Below the pieces are notes generated by a model. The model worked only from the letters and a program-made list of their open reading frames with translations, was not told the DNA's origin and searched no databases. From positions 1-57,823 of the forward strand of contig JAOLZO010000015.1 in assembly GCA_028343845.1 (NCBI GenBank): DNA of 57,823 bases, read 5' to 3'. Of the stretch, positions 25,388-33,155 are shown one piece after another. The translations under genes were made by a program, and so were the position numbers. Position 1 is the first letter of the stretch, and every line of letters starts with the position of its first letter. This DNA is from Verrucomicrobiota bacterium (GTDB taxonomy: Bacteria; Verrucomicrobiota; Verrucomicrobiia; Opitutales; Seribacteraceae).

Positions 25388-28300
25388 AGTTGAGATTCCC
25401 TCATCCATCGAAAACGGAGTATTTTAAAGCGCCTTCCAAAAGATTGATTGACCGAAGTAAGTTCGGGTCCACGATCGGCTGGGGCATTGTCCGCATCCAC
25501 GTATTCCGGAAGCCGCTGAACGATTAGCTCGCAATAAGCCCCTTTCTCTCTGCCCGAAGCGTCGTCGGAAAAGCCCAGGTTGCCATAGGCCCGTACCCGG
25601 TAGGTATCAGAACGGACGGAAAGAAGAGATGAGATGGGGGCAAGCAGATCGGCTTGAGTGATAAACCCCGGCGCGCCTTCACCACTCAACCCTTCGGCAG
25701 CTTTGGGGTTACGGTATTTGTACGGACCCACGTCGCTCTCGAAAATCGTGATGGAGGTGGGTTCGAAAACTTCATTAATCCCAAGCTCGTCGTCGTCCAC
25801 GGCCGCTTGCACCGCCCCCCGGTGTCCGAGATCATCATTTGAAACGCGTCGGTTAATAAATTCGCCCAGAGAAAGAAATGGGCCGCGAATCTTTACTTGC
25901 TCTACGATTTTTTCCGACAATTCCCGAATTTTATACCTGTCCAGGGAACGGAAACCCGACCAGAGCGACTGGTCAGCCCCAAATTCCGTCGATTCCCCGT
26001 TTGCTCCGGCATTCGGGATGGAAAACCGGGACACCGGGTAAGGCACGTTCTTGATCACGGATACGTTTTCCCCTGGCTTTCTGACCGGCATGTCGGCTCC
26101 GTTGTTCGCCCCGAGAAGAGTTGACCATGCCTGCGGGGAAACCGAGTTGACGTTAAACCCGCCTTCCAGCAGCAGGTTCGAGGATACTTTTCGGTAGGCA
26201 TCCTCTTGGATCACCCCGGAATCTCCGACCCCGGAAAACAATTGTCCGAATACTTGCGAGTCTTCCAACCCCTTTGGTTTCCAAAATTTCATTCGGGAAT
26301 TGGGCAAGGCATTTCCTTGCCGAAAATCCTCGAAAACTTCAGTGATGATCCTCCTCTGCGAATATTGCATGGAGATTTGTGGTGCGAGGGAAGAGAAGAA
26401 GTACTCATCCCACAAACGGTCATTAGCGTGGTAGGAATGATCGATCAGAAAATCCGGGCCCCAACGGTCTCCTCCATCCCCATGGTGTTGCCCGCGATGC
26501 CCGGTCGGAACCCAGACTCCGTTGGCAGGCAAGAGCGGATGGGCATAGGAATTTCCCACAACGTATGAAACCAATGGCTGGTTGTGGCTCTTGGCAACAT
26601 TGGCATGGCGAAGCGAGCCCATTGAAATCGGTGGCGTCGAAGGCAGTTCGGCATGGGTAACGTAGTTCAGGCCCTTGTCCGCATACAACCCCGGTCCGAA
26701 ATACCCATGCTTGTTATCGTAGGCAACCTCTACGGTCGGAATGTCGTCAAAACTGCTCATGGGCAGCAGTTCCATCTCGTACTGCATGTTCACCATGTGC
26801 TCCTCATCCAAGTCGTAGGCATGGAACAATTGGTTAATCGGACTGTTGTGAATCCAACTGAGCGACGGATAGCGGGAATCACCCTCCGTTTTCAGCACCA
26901 CGTTGAGCATCATGAAAGGTTGTTTGAAATTATGAACCTCGTGAAAGGTCCGTTCGGGCGTATCCAATCCAGCTCTCAAATGTGGAAGCCAACTGGTTTC
27001 CTCCCCCCTGAACTGTATGCGGTGACCACCGATGAAGCCTCCCCGACCATCCGGCCTCGTGCAAAAGAGGTTGACGTAAAGATCTCCCATGCCTCCGGCA
27101 AAACGGGATCGTTGACCCTTCACCTGAACGCCGATCAAGTCATTTGGGCTACCATAGATAACGTCACGTCCCTGAGCCAGCCAGTCCGTGTAATACCCTC
27201 CGAGAATATGCCAACCCGGCTTGTATTCAAGTCGAGCGCTCAGACGTCCATGCCAGTCATCGTGCTTACCATGTACCTTTATGAACTCGGCCAAGCTCGC
27301 CTCCCCGTCCGAATAGGTTACGACTTCTCCCGGTTGCAAAGTAATCAGATCTTCCCCCGCAGGTGGCTTGATGCGGACGTCGAAACCCTTGCGCTTGTTT
27401 CGGCTCACTTGCCAGATCTGCGAATAATGCCTCCATCCCGGTCCCACCTGGTTGCCATTCCTGAACCACCGGAGCGAAACCGGTATTTGCATTACGTTTA
27501 CCCGGAATTCCTTGAACGAAAGAGGGGCCCCGAAGGGATTCCATAACGTGATCACCGGTTCGATTACGCTATGGACGAGGTATTTGTTTTTTTGGGGTTT
27601 TTTCTTGTTCCAATACTTTCTTCTCCAGACACCGTGAATGTCCCGTGCCCAATAGGAAAAGACAATTTGCAATTTGGCTACCACGGGAAGACGTTGGGTA
27701 TTGGAAGAGTAGTTGCCGGTAACCCCGAAGGAAACTCCATCCTCGCTATTGCGGACAACCGCTTCCTTGTATTGCCTGTAGAAGCCCCGCACGTCTTCCC
27801 ATCTTGGCTCCGTTTTGTTGCCCCTGGAACGTTTCGTGCGGATTTTTTGGCGAAGCGCGGACAGTCCGGAAGAATCGTTTTCGTACAGGTAGCTATTGTC
27901 GTCCCTACCGTAACCGTAGGGTGCCCGGTTCAGTTCCATCAGAAGGTTCAGGTCCTTCTTCAAGCCTCCCCCTCGGGCGTCAGCCAGGACGCTTTTCGAA
28001 TAGGTGGTCAAATCATGAAAGTATTGCCCGGCTATGTCGTTCATTTCCGAGGAGGACCCTCCCTTCGCGGAAAGGGCCAAGCCCAGGGAATTCAAATCAA
28101 TTACCTTTGCGGCCTCGTTCTGCGCAGGTGGATACTGCTCCAGCCCATCCAGGGATTCAAGGGCAGCCCTCGGCGTCACTTCCATATCTGAACGAAGCTC
28201 ATGTATTTCCTTCTCGGACTTGTTTTCAGGAAAAAGGTCAGCCCGCGACTTAACTCCTTCGTCCCCGACCCACCACGCAATGTCAAAGCCTTCGTTTTCA

Positions 28301-28902
28301 TCACCGGATATGCGGGCCACCGGGACATGCACCGGTTTCCCTTGACCGGTTTCCGAGACAAGTAATTTGTCAAGAGAGGTAGAGCGATACACCCAAGCAT
28401 TGCCCTCATCTTTAAAGAAATACCTGCTATATCTGGGCGTTTCCACATCCCTCGCCATGCCCACTGGCGGATCGTCTCTTGGTGCCGGGGGCAAGTCGTA
28501 TCGATCTTCGTCAAAGGAAACCAGCCATTTGCGAAAGAAATTTTTGCGCGCCTCCTCATAACTTGGCGCGCCCTGTTTGTCCCAATGGTAGGAATCCCAA
28601 ACCCCAACCCAATTGGTTCGCTCCACCCCGTCCACCACCAAGCTGCTCGGCACTTCATCCAAAAGGTCGCTGGAACCGGATATTCTGGTATCAGGACCAA
28701 GTTGTTCCTGCAAGTTTCCGAGCCCGATTCTAGCCGCATAAAGGGTGTTGGCCCGAATGAGAATCTTTTCCTTTCTTAATTCCGCAAGGCTAAGATCCGT
28801 AGAAACCAATCCGATCAGGGAGAGCACAAGCAGAAAAACCAAGCTCATCAAGGCCAGGCTCAATACGAGGGCAAACCCTTTGCTCTTACGTCCTTTGTTC
28901 AT
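25384..28902 (-). CDS. giant prepilin-like secreted protein (Verru_Chthon cassette protein A type)
   Basis: 1172 residues from the ATG at 28902; a TTG at 28920 would add six residues. The N-terminus (MNKGRKSKGFALVLSLALMS) has a basic stretch, Gly-Phe and a long hydrophobic helix, as in PilX/GspK-like pseudopilins, followed by LRANTLYAARIGLGNLQEQLGPD-type helix segments. The bulk includes DARGGGLKKDLNLLME, PVITLWNPFGAPLSF and a C-terminal ISSLLSVRSDTYRVRAYG, which I associate with 'Verru_Chthon cassette protein A' from Verrucomicrobium and Chthoniobacter. Function is unknown; a surface fibre or secreted adhesin is possible. The usual companions B, C and D were not seen in this window. It separates two sulfatase blocks and is divergent from the sulfatase at 29102 across 199 bp. 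Confidence 0.75.
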   Translation of the reverse strand: MNKGRKSKGFALVLSLALMSLVFLLVLSLIGLVSTDLSLAELRKEKILIRANTLYAARIGLGNLQEQLGPDTRISGSSDLLDEVPSSLVVDGVERTNWVGVWDSYHWDKQGAPSYEEARKNFFRKWLVSFDEDRYDLPPAPRDDPPVGMARDVETPRYSRYFFKDEGNAWVYRSTSLDKLLVSETGQGKPVHVPVARISGDENEGFDIAWWVGDEGVKSRADLFPENKSEKEIHELRSDMEVTPRAALESLDGLEQYPPAQNEAAKVIDLNSLGLALSAKGGSSSEMNDIAGQYFHDLTTYSKSVLADARGGGLKKDLNLLMELNRAPYGYGRDDNSYLYENDSSGLSALRQKIRTKRSRGNKTEPRWEDVRGFYRQYKEAVVRNSEDGVSFGVTGNYSSNTQRLPVVAKLQIVFSYWARDIHGVWRRKYWNKKKPQKNKYLVHSVIEPVITLWNPFGAPLSFKEFRVNVMQIPVSLRWFRNGNQVGPGWRHYSQIWQVSRNKRKGFDVRIKPPAGEDLITLQPGEVVTYSDGEASLAEFIKVHGKHDDWHGRLSARLEYKPGWHILGGYYTDWLAQGRDVIYGSPNDLIGVQVKGQRSRFAGGMGDLYVNLFCTRPDGRGGFIGGHRIQFRGEETSWLPHLRAGLDTPERTFHEVHNFKQPFMMLNVVLKTEGDSRYPSLSWIHNSPINQLFHAYDLDEEHMVNMQYEMELLPMSSFDDIPTVEVAYDNKHGYFGPGLYADKGLNYVTHAELPSTPPISMGSLRHANVAKSHNQPLVSYVVGNSYAHPLLPANGVWVPTGHRGQHHGDGGDRWGPDFLIDHSYHANDRLWDEYFFSSLAPQISMQYSQRRIITEVFEDFRQGNALPNSRMKFWKPKGLEDSQVFGQLFSGVGDSGVIQEDAYRKVSSNLLLEGGFNVNSVSPQAWSTLLGANNGADMPVRKPGENVSVIKNVPYPVSRFSIPNAGANGESTEFGADQSLWSGFRSLDRYKIRELSEKIVEQVKIRGPFLSLGEFINRRVSNDDLGHRGAVQAAVDDDELGINEVFEPTSITIFESDVGPYKYRNPKAAEGLSGEGAPGFITQADLLAPISSLLSVRSDTYRVRAYGNLGFSDDASGREKGAYCELIVQRLPEYVDADNAPADRGPELTSVNQSFGRRFKILRFRWMRESQL

Positions 28903-29101
28903 GAACGCATGACAAGGCAAAGGGGGGAGGGCAATTGCTTGTAATGGGCGGGCTTATTCATCGATTGGATTCGCTTGAGGCGGGGAGGAGAGGAATCGTT
29001 TATACCTAAAGATTCCCCTTCCTTTCGCCCGTGTCAAACGCTGATTGGAAAATGGTTCTTGTCTTGCCCCTTGATTCCAAACGATTTTGATTCGATTACC
29101 T

Positions 29102-30691
29102 ATGCTTTTACAAATTACGATTCCCTGCTTTCGAAAATATCTCGCCATCGCCTTTGCCTACCTTATTTGCCATGGCCTTGCCGGGGAAAAGCGTCCGAAT
29201 TTCCTTTTCATCATTGTCGACGACCAGTCCCCGCTCGACCTCAAGATATACAACCCCCGCTCCATTCTCGACACACCCAACGTCGACCGCTTGGCGAAGC
29301 AAGGCATGGTTCTGGACGGTGCGCACCACATGGGTGCCTGGGTGGGAGGAGTATGCACGCCTTCCCGTCACATGGTCATGTCGGGCAGAACCGTCTGGCA
29401 CGTTCCGGACAAGCCGGGGCGCGTCATGAACCCGCATGTGACGAACCCAAAAAAGGTACCGCCCGATCTGGCTCAACATACTATACCAGCGGTCTTCAAC
29501 CGGGCCGGTTACGACACAATGCGCACCTGCAAGAACGGAAACAGCTACGACGCGGCCAACAAGCTCTTCACGGTCCGCCACGATGGTACCAGACGAGGTG
29601 GTACAGACGAAACGGGCAGCCATTGGCATGGGGAGCAAGTCATGAATTACCTGCAGGAGCGCGAGGCTTCCAAGGACAAGGACCCTTTCCTCATTTATTA
29701 CGGGTTTTCTCATCCCCACGACGTACGTGACGGAAAGCCCGGGTTACTTAAGAAATATGGGGCCGTAAACCACATTGATCAGAATACGCTGCCTCTGGCC
29801 AACCCGAAACAACCGCCTTTGCCTGTCAACTGGTTGCCCAAACACCCCTTCGACCACGGCCATACCACCGTGCGGGACGAAGTGGGAGTGAAGGGCGTCT
29901 GGAACAAGCGGGACGAGCGTACCATCCGCAACGAGATGGGACGAGAGTTCGCCTGCAGCGAGAACATCGATATCCAGATCGGTCGGGTACTCAAGAAGCT
30001 CGAGACAATGGGCGAACTGGACAACACCTACGTAGTCTACACCGCGGACCACGGCATGGCAATTGGGCGGCATGGCTTGCAGGGCAAGCAGAACGTTTAC
30101 GAGCACACTTGGCGCATCCCGTTCATCGTGAAGGGTCCGGGGATCGAGGCGGGTTCACGGGTTCCTGGCAACGTCTACCTGCTCGACGTCTTGGCCACCT
30201 TGTGCGACTTGGCCAAGATCGATACCCCCGCTACCTCGGAGGGAATCAGTTTCAAGCCGGTTCTCATGGGTGACAAGAAACAAGTGCGCGACGTATTGTT
30301 CGGTGTCTATTGCGGCGGCGGTCGCCCCGGTTCGCGATGCGTCAAGAAGGGCGACTGGAAGTTGACCAAGTATGAGGTCACCAAGACCGGGGTCAAGCAC
30401 ACCCAGCTCTTCAATTTGAAGGAGAATCCGCACGAGTTCATGAAGGAACACCATGACCCCAAAGTGGTCGCCATGACCGGGGTCAAGCCGACCAAGAACC
30501 AAGTCAACTTGGCCAAGGAGCCCAAGTATGCCGACAAGCTAAAGGAGATGGAAGGACTGCTTTTGGCGGAGATGCGCCGTCTGGACGATCCCTATCGTTT
30601 GTGGAATCAGCCTGACGACGGTCTTGAGGTGCCAGCGCTCAAGGATAGAATCAAGAAACCCAAGAAGCCTCGGAAGCCAAAGAACAAATAG
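29102..30691 (+). CDS. sulfatase (paralogue of the frameshifted copy)
   Basis: 529 residues from the ATG at 29102, placed before a hydrophobic signal (residues about 3-27). The metal block is FLFIIVDDQSPLDL; the formylglycine motif is C85-T-P-S-R followed by HMVMSG. AGYDTMRTCKNGNSY, FIYYGFSHPHDVRDG-type segments, VYTADHGMAIGRHGLQGK and NVYLLDVLATLCDL are nearly the same as in the copy at 21714-23217, so the two arose by duplication. The C-terminus carries a tail rich in Lys, Pro and Arg (IKKPKKPRKPKNK) that the paralogue lacks. It heads a three-gene + strand set (sulfatase, esterase, phosphoesterase) with gaps of 11 and 15 bp. Confidence 0.9.
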   Translation: MLLQITIPCFRKYLAIAFAYLICHGLAGEKRPNFLFIIVDDQSPLDLKIYNPRSILDTPNVDRLAKQGMVLDGAHHMGAWVGGVCTPSRHMVMSGRTVWHVPDKPGRVMNPHVTNPKKVPPDLAQHTIPAVFNRAGYDTMRTCKNGNSYDAANKLFTVRHDGTRRGGTDETGSHWHGEQVMNYLQEREASKDKDPFLIYYGFSHPHDVRDGKPGLLKKYGAVNHIDQNTLPLANPKQPPLPVNWLPKHPFDHGHTTVRDEVGVKGVWNKRDERTIRNEMGREFACSENIDIQIGRVLKKLETMGELDNTYVVYTADHGMAIGRHGLQGKQNVYEHTWRIPFIVKGPGIEAGSRVPGNVYLLDVLATLCDLAKIDTPATSEGISFKPVLMGDKKQVRDVLFGVYCGGGRPGSRCVKKGDWKLTKYEVTKTGVKHTQLFNLKENPHEFMKEHHDPKVVAMTGVKPTKNQVNLAKEPKYADKLKEMEGLLLAEMRRLDDPYRLWNQPDDGLEVPALKDRIKKPKKPRKPKNK

Positions 30692-30702
30692 AAAGGTTCT
30701 TC

Positions 30703-32223
30703 ATGCCCCGACTTGTTGCTTTTTTTCTTTTCTCCCTCTGTGGCTCTTTCCCGGCTCTGGCAGTTTTGCATCCGGCCAAGATCTTTTCCGACCATATGGT
30801 GCTACAGCGGGATACGGAAGTCCCGGTTTGGGGGCAGTCGGATGCGGGCGCTACCGTGACAGTGGCCTTTGCGGGGCAGTCGGTAAAAGCCAAGGCGGAC
30901 AAGCAAGGCCGTTGGAAACTGAAACTGGATGCCATGAAGGCATCAACCGAAGGCCGCTCACTTGACATAAGCTCCGGTGACCAGCGCATGCTGATCAAGG
31001 ATGTTTTGGTCGGCGACGTATGGTTTGCCGGAGGTCAGTCCAATATGGATTACAAGGTGAAGGGTATGGTCCCGCGCCTGCCCAAAGCCAAGGTCTTGGC
31101 GGATGGTGCGAACTATCCCGCCATCCGCCACCGCAAGGTGAATGAGCGCAACGCCGTTGTTCCTCAGAGTGATCTCAATGGAGGTAGCTGGGTGGTGTGC
31201 ACCCCGAAGACCGTGCACGGGTTTTCGGGCGTGGCCTTTGTCTTTGCCCGTCGCCTCCACTTGGAACTTAAGGTTCCCATCGGGGTGATCGATTGCGCTT
31301 GGGGCGGAACGCCTATCGAGCCTTACGTTCCCGCAGAAGCGTTCACGGGGCATCCGACGTTGGTAAAGCTTGCCAAGTACGCCAAAGCCGGAGACTCCGA
31401 GGCAATCAAGAAAATGGACGGGGGCACCTGCGTTCGTAGCCCGGCCTGGCTGGCAGGGGCGATCTACAACGGACGTATCGCCCCGGTTGCACCCTACGGC
31501 ATACGGGGAGCGATCTGGTATCAGGCCGAGTCCAATTGCGGCAAAGGGGAAGATCCTCGCGATTACAGGTTTAAGCAAAGAGCTCTTATCGAGGGTTGGA
31601 GAAAATCATTTGAAAAACCGCATCTGCCTTTCTACTTCGTACAGTTACCCCAATGGAAAAGCTACGCATGGACCTATGCCCGGGAAGAACAATTGCAAGC
31701 CATGCAAGTCAAGGGCACGGGGATGGCGGTCACCATCGACCTCGACAATGCCAATGACATTCATCCGCCCAACAAGATCGACGTCGGGGAGCGCTTGGCG
31801 CTTTGGCCCCTGGCCAAGGTATATGGCAAAAAGATACCATTCAGCGGACCCTTGTTTCGGAAAGCCGAGTTTCGCGCTACGGAGGCGGTGGTTCATTTCG
31901 ATTATGCCAAGGAAGGACTGATGATCGGTCGCATCGTGGGAGTGGGCAAAATTGTCGAGGATAAGGATGGTACCTTGAACGGCTTCGAATTGTCTGGTCA
32001 GGATGGTGTTTGGCATCCGGCCAAGGCCAAGGTGAAGGGACAAGCCGTGCTGGTGAAGAGTTTGTCGGTGAAAAAACCCGTAGCGGTGCGTTATGCGTGT
32101 CATCCGGAAGCCCCCAAGGCTCACCCATGGAACCTCTACAGCAAGGCAGACTTGCCAGCTTCGCCCTTCTGTTCAGATTGGAATCTCATGCCTTATGACC
32201 CGGCAGAGAATCCGATGCACTGA
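30703..32223 (+). CDS. sialate O-acetylesterase-like SGNH hydrolase, secreted
   Basis: 506 residues with signal peptide MPRLVAFFLFSLCGSFPALA. An N-terminal beta domain (IFSDHMVLQRDTEVPVWGQ) precedes the nucleophile block GGQSNMDYK, VIDCAWGGTPIEPY and GAIWYQAESN; the last is close to the consensus WYQGESN. The C-terminal half includes AVTIDLDNANDIHPPNK, where the D-x-H of the SGNH triad is expected, and LALWPLAKVYG. It would remove O-acetyl esters from sugars. Compared with the copy at 1924, its active-site blocks are more canonical. An AAAGG sequence 11 bases before the ATG could be a weak ribosome-binding site. Confidence 0.88.
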   Translation: MPRLVAFFLFSLCGSFPALAVLHPAKIFSDHMVLQRDTEVPVWGQSDAGATVTVAFAGQSVKAKADKQGRWKLKLDAMKASTEGRSLDISSGDQRMLIKDVLVGDVWFAGGQSNMDYKVKGMVPRLPKAKVLADGANYPAIRHRKVNERNAVVPQSDLNGGSWVVCTPKTVHGFSGVAFVFARRLHLELKVPIGVIDCAWGGTPIEPYVPAEAFTGHPTLVKLAKYAKAGDSEAIKKMDGGTCVRSPAWLAGAIYNGRIAPVAPYGIRGAIWYQAESNCGKGEDPRDYRFKQRALIEGWRKSFEKPHLPFYFVQLPQWKSYAWTYAREEQLQAMQVKGTGMAVTIDLDNANDIHPPNKIDVGERLALWPLAKVYGKKIPFSGPLFRKAEFRATEAVVHFDYAKEGLMIGRIVGVGKIVEDKDGTLNGFELSGQDGVWHPAKAKVKGQAVLVKSLSVKKPVAVRYACHPEAPKAHPWNLYSKADLPASPFCSDWNLMPYDPAENPMH

Positions 32224-32238
32224 ATTATTTAAATAAAT

Positions 32239-33153
32239 ATGAAAAGAATCCCCAGCTTGATATCCGTTCTATCCATTGCTTGGCTAGCCATCTGCCAGAA
32301 CCCTTCTTCCAAGGGCGATCCGCGCCCGGGCAGTCCGCTCTTTCGTTTCGGAGCAGTGGCCGATTGTCAGTACTGCGACAAGACAAGCGGGAAAAGAAAG
32401 TACAACCTGTCTCCTAGGAAACTCACCGCTTGCGTGGAGCATTACAACAAGCTGGATCTTTCCTTCGTGGTGCATCTTGGAGACTTTATTGACCGCGATT
32501 TTGAAAGTTTCGACAAAGTCGTTCCGATCTACAACCGCTTGAAGGCGCCGCACTATCACGTGCTGGGCAACCATGACTTTGAGGTGGCCGATGACAAGAA
32601 GGCTTTGGTGCCTGCCAAGCTCGGGCTAAAGAATCGTTACTACGAATTCTCGCGCAAGGGCTGGCGGTTCATCGGAATCGACGGTAACGACGTAAGCCTA
32701 TATGCCTGGCCCAAGGATGACCCCCGGACCAAGGCGGCTTCTGAATACCATAAATCTCTCAAGCCACGCCCCCCAAGCTGGAACGGAGCGGTGGGTGAGA
32801 AGCAATTGAAATGGATCGAGACCAAGTTACAGGCAGCCGAAAAGGCCAAGGAGCGGGTGATGCTCTTTTGTCATTTCCCGGTTTACCCAAAGAACGGTCA
32901 CAACCTCTGGAATGACAAAGCCCTGACCGATCTGTTGTCGCGCTATCCTTGCGTGGCGGCCTACGTCAACGGGCACAACCATGCCGGTAATTACGGAGAG
33001 CGGGACGGCATCCATTACCTCACCTTGAAAGGCATGGTGGACACGGAGCAAACTTCCTACGCGGTGATCGAGGTGTATGCGGACCGCCTCGTTGTGAAAG
33101 GCTTTGGCCGGGAAACGGAGCGTGAGTTGCCATTGCCCGACCGGCGTCAGTAG
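32239..33153 (+). CDS. secreted metallophosphoesterase (ADPRibase-Mn-like)
   Basis: 304 residues with a signal peptide over residues 1-19. The calcineurin-like metal motifs are in order: GAVADCQYCDK (D-x-Q variant), VVHLGDFIDRD, HVLGNHDFEV, LFCHFPVYPK and YVNGHNHAGNYG. The D-x-Q first motif and spacing match manganese-dependent ADP-ribose/CDP-alcohol diphosphatases rather than purple acid phosphatases. In this context it may release phosphate from extracellular substrates (inference). It ends only 2 bp from the convergent esterase gene at 33156, so no separate terminator fits between them. Confidence 0.85.
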   Translation: MKRIPSLISVLSIAWLAICQNPSSKGDPRPGSPLFRFGAVADCQYCDKTSGKRKYNLSPRKLTACVEHYNKLDLSFVVHLGDFIDRDFESFDKVVPIYNRLKAPHYHVLGNHDFEVADDKKALVPAKLGLKNRYYEFSRKGWRFIGIDGNDVSLYAWPKDDPRTKAASEYHKSLKPRPPSWNGAVGEKQLKWIETKLQAAEKAKERVMLFCHFPVYPKNGHNLWNDKALTDLLSRYPCVAAYVNGHNHAGNYGERDGIHYLTLKGMVDTEQTSYAVIEVYADRLVVKGFGRETERELPLPDRRQ

Positions 33154-33155
33154 CC

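Noticed and set aside
26653-27546. 297-codon + strand frame inside the giant prepilin-like gene
   Set aside because: It is antisense to a coherent 1172-residue protein with known family segments and has no domain of its own.
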